Positions 17,659 to 26,483 of a DNA stretch of 64,000 nt are shown one piece after another. Position 1 is the first letter of the stretch, and each line of letters begins with the position of its first letter. Under the pieces are notes generated by a model. The model saw nothing but the letters and a program-made list of their open reading frames with translations, had not been told where the DNA came from and did not search any database. A program made the translations under genes and the position numbers. The DNA is taken from positions 2,218,001-2,282,000 of the forward strand of contig NZ_CP088014.1 in the NCBI RefSeq assembly GCF_021044685.1, written 5' to 3'. Source of the DNA: Bradyrhizobium daqingense (GTDB taxonomy: Bacteria; Pseudomonadota; Alphaproteobacteria; Rhizobiales; Xanthobacteraceae).

Positions 17659-18390
17659 TTAGGGCGAGGCCACCAGCCGGTAGCCGATGCCGCGTACTGC
17701 CTGGAGGAATAGGGGGTTGGCGGGATCGGTCTCGATCTTGCGCCGGAGGCGGTTGATCTGCACGTCGACAGCGCGCTCGTTGACGCTGCCGTTGCCGGTC
17801 AGCGCGCTGCGCGGCACGGTCTCGCCCGGCGTCTCCGACAGGATGCGCAGCATCTCGCGCTCGCGATCGGTGAGGTGAATGACCTCCTCGCCCTGGCGTA
17901 GCTCGCCGCGATCGAGATGGTAGACGTAGGGGCCGAACGCGATCTTGTCCACGGTGGCCGCCTGCGGCGGCGGCGCGGCGCGTTTGAGGATGTTGTTGAT
18001 GCGCAGCGCGAGCTCGCGCGGCTCGAACGGTTTTGCGACGTAGTCGTCGGCGCCGATCTGAAGGCCCTCGATGCGCGCTTCCGCCTCGTGCCGGGCCGTC
18101 AGCATCACGATCGGCACCGAGGACGAAGTGCGAATGAAACGGGCGAGGTCGAAGCCGGTCTCGCCGGGCATCATGACGTCGAGGATCAGGAGATCGAAGT
18201 GCAAGCCCATCAGCTTGGCGCGCGCATCGCTGGCGCTGGCGGCGGTCGAGACGCGATAGCCTTCGCTGGCGAGGAAGCGCGAGAGCAGATCGCGGATGCG
18301 GCGGTCGTCATCGACCAGCAAGAGGTGCGGGGCGTCGTCGGCCGGACGTGCCGGCGGGCGGGCAAGAGTGGCAGCGAGCGGCACGTTCAC
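17659..18390 (-). CDS. OmpR/PhoB-family response regulator
   Basis: 243 residues. The receiver domain (about 22-140) has LLLVDDDRRIR, the phospho-Asp in LLILDVMMPGETG, MLTARHE and VAKPFEPREL. The C-terminal winged helix (about 150-240) has HLTDREREMLRILSE and VDVQINRLRRKIE. The GTG start overlaps the stop of the MarR gene (GTGA), and the kinase follows 21 nt downstream: one operon, order MarR-regulator-kinase. Targets cannot be read from the sequence. Confidence 0.94.
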   Translation of the reverse strand: MNVPLAATLARPPARPADDAPHLLLVDDDRRIRDLLSRFLASEGYRVSTAASASDARAKLMGLHFDLLILDVMMPGETGFDLARFIRTSSSVPIVMLTARHEAEARIEGLQIGADDYVAKPFEPRELALRINNILKRAAPPPQAATVDKIAFGPYVYHLDRGELRQGEEVIHLTDREREMLRILSETPGETVPRSALTGNGSVNERAVDVQINRLRRKIETDPANPLFLQAVRGIGYRLVASP

Positions 18391-18929
18391 TCCTTGGCGT
18401 CCTTGTTGACGGAAGCGAAGATCGTCTCGAGCACCTTGTCCGGATCGTCGCGGTCGATCATCGCGCGCAGGAAGCGCTTGACGGTCTCGGCATCCTGCGG
18501 CGCCAATTCAGCGAGCGCCTTGGTGATCCGCGTGGTCTGGAGGCCGGCGAGCTTCTGCACCAGCGTCTCGCCCTTCGGCGTCGCATAGAGCAGGCGCTGG
18601 CGGCGGTCATTGTCGCCGGTCTTCTGCACGATGTAGCCCTCGTCCAGGAGCTGCTTGAGCACGCGGCCGAGCGACTGTTTGGTGATGCGCAGAACGTCGA
18701 GGAGGTCGGCGACCTTGAGCCCGGGATAGCGGTAGACGAAGTGCATGACCCGATGATGGGCCCGGCCGAAGCCGAATGCCTCCAGCTCCTGGTCGGGATC
18801 GCCGACGAAATCGCGATAGGCGAAGAACAGCAGCTCGATGATATCCCAGCGCAAATTGCCTCCATCGCCTGCGGCCGGCCGGGGCTCGGCGGCGTCTTGT
18901 GAGGAGCTTGCGAAATTTATGTCAGGCAT
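18387..18929 (-). CDS. MarR-family transcriptional regulator
   Basis: About 180 residues. The winged-helix core reads VMHFVYRYPGLKVADLLDVL, ITKQSLGRVLKQLLDEGYI, then the wing TGDNDRRQRLLYATPKGETL; the DNDRRQR segment is the MarR wing signature. The ATG at 18929 (MPDINFASS) was chosen over a GTG 15 codons upstream. It is the first gene of the MarR-response regulator-kinase operon, with 4-nt overlap to the regulator. MarR proteins are usually autoregulatory repressors responding to small ligands; its ligand is unknown. Confidence 0.88.
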   Translation of the reverse strand: MPDINFASSSQDAAEPRPAAGDGGNLRWDIIELLFFAYRDFVGDPDQELEAFGFGRAHHRVMHFVYRYPGLKVADLLDVLRITKQSLGRVLKQLLDEGYIVQKTGDNDRRQRLLYATPKGETLVQKLAGLQTTRITKALAELAPQDAETVKRFLRAMIDRDDPDKVLETIFASVNKDAKE

Positions 18930-19268
18930 ATTGACGTATCTTGGGTTCAATGTTACAAAACGATCAGCCCGCACGAAATTTTAGATCGTTTCGCGGCGGG
19001 CGGCGTCGAAGCAGGGACGGCGGAAGGAGCCGGACAGGCGACGACGGCCGGAGCAGGTCTACCGTGCGATTGTCGAGCGGCATTTCGGCAAAACATACTG
19101 GACTTCCGCCTTCCGCAAAAGCATGTCCTCGGCGACATGCTGGCCACGGGAAACCGGCCGTAACAAGGCTGGCGGTTGTCCGGCCAGACACCTAATGAAG
19201 CCAGCCGGTCCGAAACAGGGCGGGCCGGCGCCAGAACAGCGCCGATACCGGCAGCGGGAGCCAAGGAC
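18930..19268. other. 339-bp divergent region between marR-type gene and ilvE
   Basis: Contains the promoters of both divergent units. Immediately before the MarR gene is AT-rich sequence (TTGACGTATC near 18931 and TGTTACAAAA near 18951) that could hold its promoter or operator; I see no perfect palindrome. A long open frame upstream of ilvE runs from 19176 but has no family resemblance. Confidence 0.45.
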
Positions 19269-20351
19269 ATGACCATGACATTCGACATCCAGCCCGCATC
19301 CAATCCGACGCCGGAGAAGGACCGCGTCGCCAAGCTGGTGGATCCCGGCTTCGGGCGGGTCTTCACCGACCACATGGCGATCGTCCGCTACAACCAGGCC
19401 AAGGGCGGCTGGTACGAGGCGAAGATCGAGGCCCGCGCCAACTTCCAGCTCGATCCGGCCGGCGCGGTGCTGCACTACGCGCAGGAAATCTTCGAAGGTC
19501 TCAAGGCCTACAAGCGCGACGACGGCGGCGTGAACCTGTTCCGCCCCGACGCCAATGCACGACGCTTCAAGGACTCGGCGGATCGCATGGCGATGGCCCA
19601 GCTCCCCGAAGACGTCTTCATCGAGGCGGTGGAGCAGGTCGTGCGCATCGACCGCGCCTGGATGCCGGGCGGCGAGGGCAGCCTCTACCTGCGTCCCTTC
19701 ATGATCGCGAGCGAGACCTTCCTCGGCGTCAAGCCGTCCTCCGAATACATCTTCGCAGTCATCGCCTCGCCGGTGGGCTCCTATTTCAAGGGCGGGCCTG
19801 CGCCGGTCTCGATCTGGGTCTCGGAGAACTACACGCGCGCCGCAATCGGCGGCACCGGCGCCGTCAAATGCGGCGGCAATTATGCCGCGAGCCTGCGTGC
19901 GCAGGCCGAAGCGATCCAGCATGGCTGCGACCAGGTCGTCTTCCTCGACGCGGTCGAGCGCCGCTACATCGAGGAGCTCGGCGGCATGAACGTGTTCTTC
20001 GTGTTCGATGACGGCTCGCTCTCGACGCCGCCGCTCGGCACCATCCTGCCCGGCATCACCCGCGACTCCATCATCGCGCTCGCCCGCGATGCCGGAAAGA
20101 CCGTGCGCGAGGAGCCGTATACGCTCGACCAGTGGCGCAAGGATGCCGCCTCCGGCAAGCTCAAGGAAGCTTTCGCCTGCGGCACCGCGGCCGTGATCTC
20201 GCCGATCGGCAAGGTGCGTTCGGTCAGCGGCGATTTCGAGATCGGCGGCGGCGCCGCCGGCCCCGTCGCCATGGGCCTGCGCAAGCAGCTTGTCGACATC
20301 CAGTACGGCCGCACCAACGATCCGCACAACTGGATCCGCAAGGTGCTTTGA
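19269..20351 (+). CDS. ilvE: Branched-chain amino acid aminotransferase
   Basis: 360 residues, fold type IV PLP enzyme of the eukaryotic-like long BCAT type. The PLP Lys lies in GTGAVKCGGNYAAS, and FEGLKAYKRDDG and LFRPDANARRF are the family substrate-loop motifs; DEV-like EELGGMNVFFVF and the GTAAVISPIG phosphate loop follow. It interconverts Leu/Ile/Val and their 2-oxo acids. Start: ATG at 19269 (GGGAG 8 nt away); an ATG two codons later, with an AGGA 8 nt away, is equally plausible. Confidence 0.95.
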   Translation: MTMTFDIQPASNPTPEKDRVAKLVDPGFGRVFTDHMAIVRYNQAKGGWYEAKIEARANFQLDPAGAVLHYAQEIFEGLKAYKRDDGGVNLFRPDANARRFKDSADRMAMAQLPEDVFIEAVEQVVRIDRAWMPGGEGSLYLRPFMIASETFLGVKPSSEYIFAVIASPVGSYFKGGPAPVSIWVSENYTRAAIGGTGAVKCGGNYAASLRAQAEAIQHGCDQVVFLDAVERRYIEELGGMNVFFVFDDGSLSTPPLGTILPGITRDSIIALARDAGKTVREEPYTLDQWRKDAASGKLKEAFACGTAAVISPIGKVRSVSGDFEIGGGAAGPVAMGLRKQLVDIQYGRTNDPHNWIRKVL

Positions 20352-20361
20352 TCGGGAGCAA

Positions 20362-20394
20362 CGCGTTTCCCTCTTCCGCCAAGGGGAAACGCGC
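20362..20394 (+). terminator. Possible terminator stem after ilvE
   Basis: Inverted repeat CGCGTTTCCC / GGGAAACGCG with an 11-12 nt loop. A TTTTTT tract occurs only about 15 nt further on, so it is not a textbook intrinsic terminator. Confidence 0.35.
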
Positions 20395-20480
20395 ATCGCT
20401 TGTGGTTTTTTGCGCACTGAACGTGCCGTTGCCGACATGCGACAAAGTCTGGACACATCAGACATCAGGACATCGCGATC

Positions 20481-21005
20481 ATGGCCGCAAAGCTCTCCCA
20501 ACCCATGAAATGGGTCGTTCTCGCCGCGATCACCGGCGTCTGCGTCATTGGCATCCTGACCATCGGCCCCACGCACGAGGTTGTCGCGCAAGACCGCTCG
20601 CCGATCGTGACAGTGCCGACCGCCGATGCGGAGATGAATGCGGCGATCGAGCGGGGCCGCGCTACGCTGTCGACCTTCTGGAGCTCTTATGGATCGCCAA
20701 AGCCGTCGGAAGCCGGACACGCCCTGAAGGTCCGCTTCTCGACCCGCAAGGGCGGCGAGCACATTTGGGTTGGCGACGTGAAGAAGCAACCCGATGGGAC
20801 TTTTAGCGGACTCTTGGCCAACGAGCCCCGCGACCTGGCGGGCAAGCGGGCCGGGGACAAAGTCGCGTTCGGCGAGGCTGACATCTCGGACTGGATGTTC
20901 ACGCGCAACGGCAAGATCGTCGGCGGCGAAACCATCAAGCCGACCCTGAAGTCACTGCCGAAGGCGGATGCGGATGCCATCCGGGCGCGGATGGAGCAGC
21001 CGTAG
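20481..21005 (+). CDS. DUF2314 domain-containing exported protein
   Basis: 174 residues. An N-terminal hydrophobic helix (about 11-30) acts as signal or anchor. The DUF2314 core follows: ALKVRFSTRKGGEHIWVGDV, GLLANEPRDL, and DISDWMFTRNGKIVGGETI, whose ISDWM...GK.VGG pattern is the family hallmark. The biochemical function of DUF2314 is unknown. The gene stands alone between ilvE and a family A repeat. Confidence 0.85.
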   Translation: MAAKLSQPMKWVVLAAITGVCVIGILTIGPTHEVVAQDRSPIVTVPTADAEMNAAIERGRATLSTFWSSYGSPKPSEAGHALKVRFSTRKGGEHIWVGDVKKQPDGTFSGLLANEPRDLAGKRAGDKVAFGEADISDWMFTRNGKIVGGETIKPTLKSLPKADADAIRARMEQP

Positions 21006-21033
21006 GCGGCTCAACCCTTTGTCGCACACTCCG

Positions 21034-21106
21034 CTATGCCCGGGCTTCCACGTCTTTGCTGCCGTTGGCCCGGTACGTGGATGGCCGGGCCAAGCCCGGC
21101 CATGAC
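21034..21106. repeat. Palindromic intergenic repeat, family A (copy 3)
   Basis: CTATGCCCGGGCTTCCACG ... CGTGGATGGCCGGGCCAAGC...CATGAC; the left inner arm is shortened relative to other copies. Lies between the DUF2314 gene and hisS. Confidence 0.8.
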
Positions 21107-21160
21107 GAGTTCGGCGGATAGGCCGGTTGCCGCCTTGCGCCCCGGCTGGTAAACGCCCGC

Positions 21161-22681
21161 ATGGCCGAGAAATCCAAAAAACCCCAGAAACTGAAGGCGC
21201 GCCTGCCGCGCGGGCTGGAGGATCGCGATCCCGCCGCGATCCGGGCGACGCGCGAGATGGTCGAGAAGATCCGCGCCGTCTACGAGCTCTACGGGTTCGA
21301 GCCCGTGGAAACGCCGGCGATGGAATACACCGACGCGCTCGGCAAGTTCCTGCCGGACCAGGATCGTCCGAACGAGGGCGTGTTCTCGTTCCAGGACGAC
21401 GACGAGCAATGGATCAGCCTGCGCTACGATCTGACCGCGCCGCTCGCGCGCTATGTCGGCGAGCGCTACGGCACTGATGGTCTGGTCCTGCCCTATCGCA
21501 GCTATCGCGTCGGCTATGTCTTCCGCAACGAAAAGCCCGGCCCCGGCCGCTTCCGCCAGTTCATGCAGTTCGATGCCGACACGGTGGGCTCGGCGACGCC
21601 GGCAGCTGACGCCGAGATCTGCATGATGGCCGCGGACACGATGGAGGCGCTCGGCATTGCGCGCGGCTCCTATGTCGTGAAGGTGAACAATCGAAAAGTG
21701 CTCGACGGTGTTCTGGAAGCCATCGGCCTCGGCGGTGACGAGAACGCCGGACGAAGGCTCATCGTGCTGCGCGCGATCGACAAGCTCGACAAGTTTTCCG
21801 CAGACGAAGTGCGCAAGCTGCTCGGTCCGGGACGATGGGACGGCGGCGAAGAAGGCAAGGGCGACTTCACCAAAGGCGCCAATCTCAGCGAAGCTGAGGC
21901 CGATGTCGTTCTCGCCATCACCAGGCCCCGCGACGATTGGAAAGATGCCATTGCCGCCGCAGAAACCTACCTCGCCAAGAGCGCGGTCGGTCAGGCCGGC
22001 GTCAGCGAGCTGGAAGAGATTGCAAAGCTGGTCACCGCGTCGGGGTACGGCGCTGACCGCATCAAGATCGATCCATCCGTCGTGCGCGGCCTCGAATATT
22101 ACACCGGCCCCGTCTACGAGGTCGAACTGCTGCTCGAGACCAAGGACGAGAAGGGCCGCCCCGTGCGCTTCGGCTCGGTCGGTGGTGGCGGCCGCTATGA
22201 CGGCCTCGTCTCGCGCTTCCGCGGCGAGCCGGTGCCGGCGACCGGTTTCTCGATCGGCGTGTCCCGGCTCCAGGCCGCGCTGACGCTGCTCGGCAAGCTC
22301 GACACGCGGCCCGAATTCGGACCCGTCGTCGTTACCGTGTTCGACCGCGACCGCGTCGCCGACTATCAGAGGATGGTCGCATCCCTGCGTAGCGCCGGCA
22401 TCCGCGCCGAGCTCTATCTCGGCAACCCCAAGAACATGGGCAACCAGCTCAAATATGCCGACCGACGCAACTCACCTTGCGTCATCATCCAGGGTTCGGA
22501 TGAGAAGACGCGCGGCGAAGTGCAGGTCAAGGACCTGATCGAGGGTGCGAAGGCTGCCGCCGCGATCGCCTCCAACCAGGAATGGCGCGAGACCCGTCCC
22601 GCGCAGTTCTCGTGCAGCGAAGCCGATCTCGTCGCCAGGGTGCGCGAGGTCCTGGCGCGCCATGACGTAAATTGGGGATAG
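21161..22681 (+). CDS. hisS: Histidyl-tRNA synthetase
   Basis: 506 residues, class II synthetase. Motif 1 region [22 protein letters not shown]; motif 2 at about 119-138 ([20 protein letters not shown]); histidine-specific motif [14 protein letters not shown]; motif 3 [12 protein letters not shown]-terminal anticodon-binding domain ([10 protein letters not shown]...[18 protein letters not shown]). Motif 2 has FMQ where E. coli-type enzymes have FHQ, and an insertion of about 60 residues is present, as in the alphaproteobacterial HisRS group associated with tRNA-His lacking the extra G-1. All catalytic motifs are present, so it is an active synthetase and not HisZ. Confidence 0.95.
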   Translation: MAEKSKKPQKLKARLPRGLEDRDPAAIRATREMVEKIRAVYELYGFEPVETPAMEYTDALGKFLPDQDRPNEGVFSFQDDDEQWISLRYDLTAPLARYVGERYGTDGLVLPYRSYRVGYVFRNEKPGPGRFRQFMQFDADTVGSATPAADAEICMMAADTMEALGIARGSYVVKVNNRKVLDGVLEAIGLGGDENAGRRLIVLRAIDKLDKFSADEVRKLLGPGRWDGGEEGKGDFTKGANLSEAEADVVLAITRPRDDWKDAIAAAETYLAKSAVGQAGVSELEEIAKLVTASGYGADRIKIDPSVVRGLEYYTGPVYEVELLLETKDEKGRPVRFGSVGGGGRYDGLVSRFRGEPVPATGFSIGVSRLQAALTLLGKLDTRPEFGPVVVTVFDRDRVADYQRMVASLRSAGIRAELYLGNPKNMGNQLKYADRRNSPCVIIQGSDEKTRGEVQVKDLIEGAKAAAAIASNQEWRETRPAQFSCSEADLVARVREVLARHDVNWG

Positions 22682-22696
22682 CCATTCCGCCAAGCC

Positions 22697-22727
22697 GTCA
22701 TGCCCGGGCTTGTCCCGGGCATCCGCG
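22697..22727. repeat. Half-copy of family A repeat
   Basis: GTCATGCCCGGGCTTGTCCC followed by GGGCATCCGCG, only the left arm of the full unit, 15 nt after hisS. The inner inverted repeat is complete and could itself form a hairpin at the transcript end. Confidence 0.7.
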
Positions 22728-22781
22728 TCTTGTTTGATGACGACCGTCAATGGCCGGCGTCCGGCCGCAAGGGAGAGAAAA

Positions 22782-22985
22782 ATGCCTGAGATCACCATCA
22801 GCATGGCCGAAGGCCGCACCGACGAGCAGAAGGCCGGCATGATGCGCGACATCACCCAGGCACTGGTGACGAATCTCGGCGTCGACGCCGATGCCGTCGT
22901 CATCCAGATCAACGAAGCCCCGCTCCGCCACAAGATGAAGGGCGGCAAGACGTTCGTTGAGCGCGCGGCGGCCGCTAAGAAGTGA
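22782..22985 (+). CDS. 4-oxalocrotonate tautomerase-family enzyme
   Basis: 67 residues. After Met removal the N terminus is Pro (PEITISMAEGRT), the catalytic base of the family. EGRTDEQKAGMMRDITQALV and VVIQINEA fit the beta-alpha-beta tautomerase fold. The start was chosen at 22782 because the upstream in-frame region overlaps a repeat and would bury Pro1. Substrate unknown; no aromatic degradation genes are adjacent. A thioesterase gene follows 133 bp downstream on the same strand, separated by a family B repeat. Confidence 0.9.
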   Translation: MPEITISMAEGRTDEQKAGMMRDITQALVTNLGVDADAVVIQINEAPLRHKMKGGKTFVERAAAAKK

Positions 22986-22994
22986 CGCGTCAGC

Positions 22995-23106
22995 GTCATT
23001 CCGGGGCAGCCCGTCAGGGCTGAACGACAATGCGCAACCGCGCATTGGGGAATCTCGATCGGCAATCTCTGGATTCCGGGTTCGCGCTTTGCGCGCCCGG
23101 AATGAC
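22995..23106. repeat. Intergenic repeat, family B (copy 1)
   Basis: Begins GTCATTCCGGGGCAGC and ends GCGCCCGGAATGAC, an inverted repeat about 110 bp long with GGATTCCGGGTTCGCGC inside. Two related full copies lie at 27767 and 30072. Confidence 0.8.
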
Positions 23107-23118
23107 GAGCAAGCATCC

Positions 23119-23511
23119 ATGGACGCACGCGACTTCATCACGATCGGCATGAGCGCAGAGCGCACGCTGGTGGTCCCGGCGGAGCGCACGGTCGGGCATT
23201 TCGTGCCCGGCATGCCCATGGTCTATGCGACCCCGATGATGATCCTGGAGATGGAGATGACGTCGGGCGATGCGATCCGCTCTGCGCTCCAGCCGGGCTG
23301 GGTCACGGTTGGCACCGAGGTCGACATCCGCCATCTCGCAGCCGCGCTCGTGGGAGCCACGGTGCGGACCACCGCGAAGGTGGTCGCGGTCGAGCGTCGC
23401 GTCATCCGCTTCGAGGTCGAAGCGTTCGAGGGCACGCGCAAGCTCGGCGAGGGCCGCCACGCCCGCGGGCTCGTCAACGTCGAGATGTTCAACAAGCGGT
23501 TGGGGGCGTAG
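23119..23511 (+). CDS. FlK-like acyl-CoA thioesterase (hot-dog fold)
   Basis: 130 residues. The sequence follows the fluoroacetyl-CoA thioesterase FlK pattern: VGHF.PGMPMVYATPMMILEMEM, GTEVDIRHLAAALVGATV, and GRHARGLVNVEMFNKRL at the end. The conserved Thr/Glu of the YATPMMILEME segment and the His of DIRHLAAA are the positions used for catalysis in FlK-like hot-dog enzymes. A general short-chain acyl-CoA role is likelier than fluoroacetate resistance. Its 3' end overlaps the convergent COG4091 gene by 23 bp. Confidence 0.82.
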   Translation: MDARDFITIGMSAERTLVVPAERTVGHFVPGMPMVYATPMMILEMEMTSGDAIRSALQPGWVTVGTEVDIRHLAAALVGATVRTTAKVVAVERRVIRFEVEAFEGTRKLGEGRHARGLVNVEMFNKRLGA

Positions 23512-24919
23512 CGCAACCCGCTCGGCGCGACTTCGCTTGACCTACCCTGCGCGCTCCCGGCGATGAATAGAACGCTTCCTGCTCCCGGCGGACACGTACG
23601 GCAGGCAGCGTCTCGTCAATCGCCACATCGGCCCAGGTGATGCAGGAGTCCTTGGCGACCGCCCTGGTCAATCGCACATTGTGTGCAAGCCCGAGCGGGA
23701 GATAGCCCTTCGCAAGCGAGGTGCTGGCCGGCGTCAGCTTTCCGAAGACAGTGTAGCCGCCTTCCCCGTCGAGCAGATCTCCCTCGCGCAGGTTCTTCTT
23801 GGCGGTTGCGGCAACATCGGCGTTAAACGTCGTCGCGAACCCTGTCGCCTCCTTACGCAGAGCGATCGAGGCCACCGAAATTCCGAGCTCCAGACCTATG
23901 AGATGCCACTTCTTGTAGGAGCTCATGTAACGCCCGCTTGGATCGGTGACGACGCTGTATTCCTGGAAGCAGTTGCGGATGTAATCGCTGTCGCCTTCGA
24001 AACAGACCCAGACACCCTTGCGGATGTCGTTGGGGATCGGTTTGCCTTCGGTCGTCAAGCAGGACACGACTTCGACCTGGCCCTTGGCTTCCAAAATGCC
24101 GCCCTCGGAACGGGGGCGCATCAGCGTCGGGATGTCGTCGACCGAACCCGGCGGGAATGCGAGGCCTTGCGAAGGCGCAGCCAGCCCGGTTGCGTTCGCG
24201 ATCGCGGCAGATTCGATCGCCGGCTTGGAGCCGTCGAGGAACGCGTTGAACATTTTTGGATTCATGCCGCCGCGCGCGGCCTGCTCGGCGGTGAGTCCCC
24301 AGTGATCCCAGACCGTTTCGGGCGTCGATTCCCGGTAGTGCGGCAGCCATTTGTGGCCGCGGCCGGCCGCCACGACCGGGAAACCGCAGGCCCTTGCCCA
24401 ATCGACGAGGTCGCAGGCCAGCGCCGGCTGATCGCCATAGGCGAGGCTATAGATCACGCCCGCCTGCCTGGCTCTTTGGGCCAGAATGGGTCCGCAGAAG
24501 GCGTCGGCCTCGACGGTCACATTGATGACGGCCTTGCCCGAAGCAAAGGCGCGAAGGCAATGTTCGACCCCCGCGACGGGATTGCCGGTGCATTCGGCGA
24601 TCACCTCGATGCCCTCGCACCTCACCAGCACTTCCCAATCGTCGGTCAGGAAGGTCGTGCCGGTCTTGAGCGCATCTTCGAGCGAGCTTGCTGCGAATTG
24701 CTCCGGGCGCCAGCCGACGCGGTCCAGGTTTTCGCGGGCGCGCGAGAGGGACAGGTCCGCAATTCCGACGAGATGGACGCCCGGCGTGCGCAGAACCTGA
24801 TGCAGGTACATCGCACCGAACTTGCCCGCCCCGATCAGCCCGATCCGGATGGGGCGACCCTCGGCCTGTCGTTCGAGAAGTTTCGCGTAGAGGTTCACGA
24901 TCGCTCTCCCTACCGTCAA
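23489..24919 (-). CDS. COG4091-type NAD(P)-dependent dehydrogenase with SAF domain
   Basis: 476 residues. The Rossmann motif IGLIGAGKFGAMYLHQV is near residue 25; the middle domain has CTGNPVAGVEHCLRAF and AYGDQPALACDLVDWAR, and a C-terminal SAF-like domain has EGDLLDGEGGYTVFGKLTPA. This is the homoserine dehydrogenase-like family with C-terminal SAF, whose members act on sugar acids or related hydroxy acids; the exact substrate is not known here. The last 20 or so residues extend into the convergent thioesterase gene and look non-conserved. It lies 46 nt downstream of proC. Confidence 0.8.
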   Translation of the reverse strand: MTVGRAIVNLYAKLLERQAEGRPIRIGLIGAGKFGAMYLHQVLRTPGVHLVGIADLSLSRARENLDRVGWRPEQFAASSLEDALKTGTTFLTDDWEVLVRCEGIEVIAECTGNPVAGVEHCLRAFASGKAVINVTVEADAFCGPILAQRARQAGVIYSLAYGDQPALACDLVDWARACGFPVVAAGRGHKWLPHYRESTPETVWDHWGLTAEQAARGGMNPKMFNAFLDGSKPAIESAAIANATGLAAPSQGLAFPPGSVDDIPTLMRPRSEGGILEAKGQVEVVSCLTTEGKPIPNDIRKGVWVCFEGDSDYIRNCFQEYSVVTDPSGRYMSSYKKWHLIGLELGISVASIALRKEATGFATTFNADVAATAKKNLREGDLLDGEGGYTVFGKLTPASTSLAKGYLPLGLAHNVRLTRAVAKDSCITWADVAIDETLPAVRVRREQEAFYSSPGARRVGQAKSRRAGCATPPTAC

Positions 24920-24965
24920 CAGCCGGGATCGGCATCCGGCCGCCCGGGAAGGCCGAAGCGCCTGC

Positions 24966-25802
24966 CTACTTCGCCAATTCCTTCGAGCGCGTCGCCGCCG
25001 CCGCGATCGCGCGGATCATCAATTCGCGCAGGCCGGGCTCGCCCATCAGCACGCCGAGCGCTGCCGCGGTGGTGCCGCCGGGTGAGGTGACGTTCTGGCG
25101 CAGCGTGGCGGAGGGAAGGTCGGACTGGTGCAGCAGCTCGCCGGAGCCGGCGACCGTCGCGCGCGCAAGCTTCGTCGCCAGTGCTTCGGGCAATCCCGCC
25201 TCGAGGCCGGCGCGGGCGAGCTCCTCGGCGAGCAGGAATACATAGGCCGGGCCCGAGCCGGACACGGCGGTCACCGCGTCCATCAGGCCTTCGTCCTCGA
25301 CCCATTCCACCGCGCCGGTGGCGCGCAGCAGCGCATCGGCCACCGCGCGCTGTGCGGCGCTGACATTCTGTGCGGCGACGGCAACGGTGATGCCGCGGCC
25401 GATCGCGGCCGGCGTGTTCGGCATCGCGCGCACCACGGCGCCGCCGCACCCTTCTTCGAGCGATGCGATCGTGGTGCCCGCCATGATCGAGACCACCGAC
25501 GTTTTGTCCGAGACGAACGCCTTCAGCTTGGCGCCGGCCTCACGGAACATCTGCGGCTTCACCGCGACGACCAGCGTCTCGACCGGACCAGCCGCCTTCG
25601 CGTCCGGATTGAGCGCAACGCCCTTGGCCGCGAGCGCAGTGATCTCGGGCGAGACCTGCGGATCGATCACCGCAACGCGGTGCGGATCGAGCCCGCCCGC
25701 CAGCCAGCCGGTCAGCATCGCGCCGCCCATCTTGCCGGCGCCGGCAAGCAAGATGGTGCCGGTGATATCTTGGAGGAGGTTGTTGTCTGCCACTGTGATC
25801 AC
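24966..25802 (-). CDS. proC: Pyrroline-5-carboxylate reductase
   Basis: 278 residues. NADPH-binding motif LLAGAGKMGGAMLTGWLAGG; the C-terminal signature is VTAVSGSGPAYVFLLAEELARAGLEAGL with the following LARATVAGSGELL and VTSPGGTTAAAL. It makes proline from P5C. The length matches the family (about 270). It lies upstream of the COG4091 dehydrogenase on the same strand, possibly cotranscribed. Confidence 0.95.
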   Translation of the reverse strand: MITVADNNLLQDITGTILLAGAGKMGGAMLTGWLAGGLDPHRVAVIDPQVSPEITALAAKGVALNPDAKAAGPVETLVVAVKPQMFREAGAKLKAFVSDKTSVVSIMAGTTIASLEEGCGGAVVRAMPNTPAAIGRGITVAVAAQNVSAAQRAVADALLRATGAVEWVEDEGLMDAVTAVSGSGPAYVFLLAEELARAGLEAGLPEALATKLARATVAGSGELLHQSDLPSATLRQNVTSPGGTTAAALGVLMGEPGLRELMIRAIAAAATRSKELAK

Positions 25803-25815
25803 CCGAGCAAAAGGT

Positions 25816-25938
25816 GTCGTCCCTGCGAACGCAGGGACCCATAACCACAGGCGGTTCTAGTGGATGGAAGGCGGAGCAACAAGCGTTGTGCCACGAGGGG
25901 CATCGCGCGGTATGGGTTCTGCGTTCGCAGGGACGACG
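25816..25938. repeat. Intergenic inverted repeat, family F (copy 1)
   Basis: GTCGTCCCTGCGAACGCAGG...ACCCATAACC and the inverted arm GGTATGGGTTCTGCGTTCGC...GGGACGAC. Each arm has its own small palindrome (TGCGAACGCA). A relative occurs at 52627. It separates proC from the YbjN gene, both on the minus strand. Confidence 0.8.
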
Positions 25939-25982
25939 ATGAGGAGGAGAAGTGGACCTCCACACTTGCCGAAGAGCAGGCT

Positions 25983-26483
25983 TTACGCCTCTCCCACCGT
26001 ATCGAACATCGCGGCGTCCATCGCCTCGGTCGTGGTCTTGCCGGCCCACACCACGAACTGGAACGCCGGGAAGTAGCGCTCGCAGGCGTGGATGGCGCCG
26101 GCGAGCATGGCTTCGCACTGCGCGGTCGAGGCGGTGAGGCCGCCCGGCAGCACCAGCGCCTGACGGTGCATGACCATGCCGGTGTTGGTCCACAAATCGA
26201 AATGGCCGACCCACAGCTGCTCGTTCACGGCGGCGACGAGCCGCTGCACCTCGCCGCGCCGCGCCGGCGGAATCTTCATGTCGAAGGCGCAGGCCAGATG
26301 CAGCGCCTCGATCTCGCCCATCCAGGTGAAGGAGAGCTGGTAGTCGGTCCATTGTCCCTTCGAGACAATCGTGAGTTCGTCTTCGCCGGAGCGTTCGAAC
26401 GGCCAGTTGTTGCTGGCAGCGATATCCTCGACCACCGCGAGCGGATGGCTTTTGGAATCGATAGTGCCTTCGAGCAGGGACAT
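25983..26483 (-). CDS. YbjN domain-containing protein
   Basis: 166 residues. NNWPFERSGEDELTIVSKGQWTDYQLSFTWMGEIEALHLACAFD is a typical YbjN opening, and PGGLTASTAQCEAML with ACERYFPAFQFVVWAG matches the C-terminal part. The family has a type III secretion-chaperone-like fold with an unclear molecular role. Start: ATG at 26483; a GTG 14 codons upstream is possible, but the added residues are basic and unlike the family. Confidence 0.85.
   Translation of the reverse strand: MSLLEGTIDSKSHPLAVVEDIAASNNWPFERSGEDELTIVSKGQWTDYQLSFTWMGEIEALHLACAFDMKIPPARRGEVQRLVAAVNEQLWVGHFDLWTNTGMVMHRQALVLPGGLTASTAQCEAMLAGAIHACERYFPAFQFVVWAGKTTTEAMDAAMFDTVGEA

Noticed and set aside
23681..25090. 469-codon plus-strand frame over the COG4091 gene
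   Set aside because: Antisense shadow of the dehydrogenase, which has a clear Rossmann motif.
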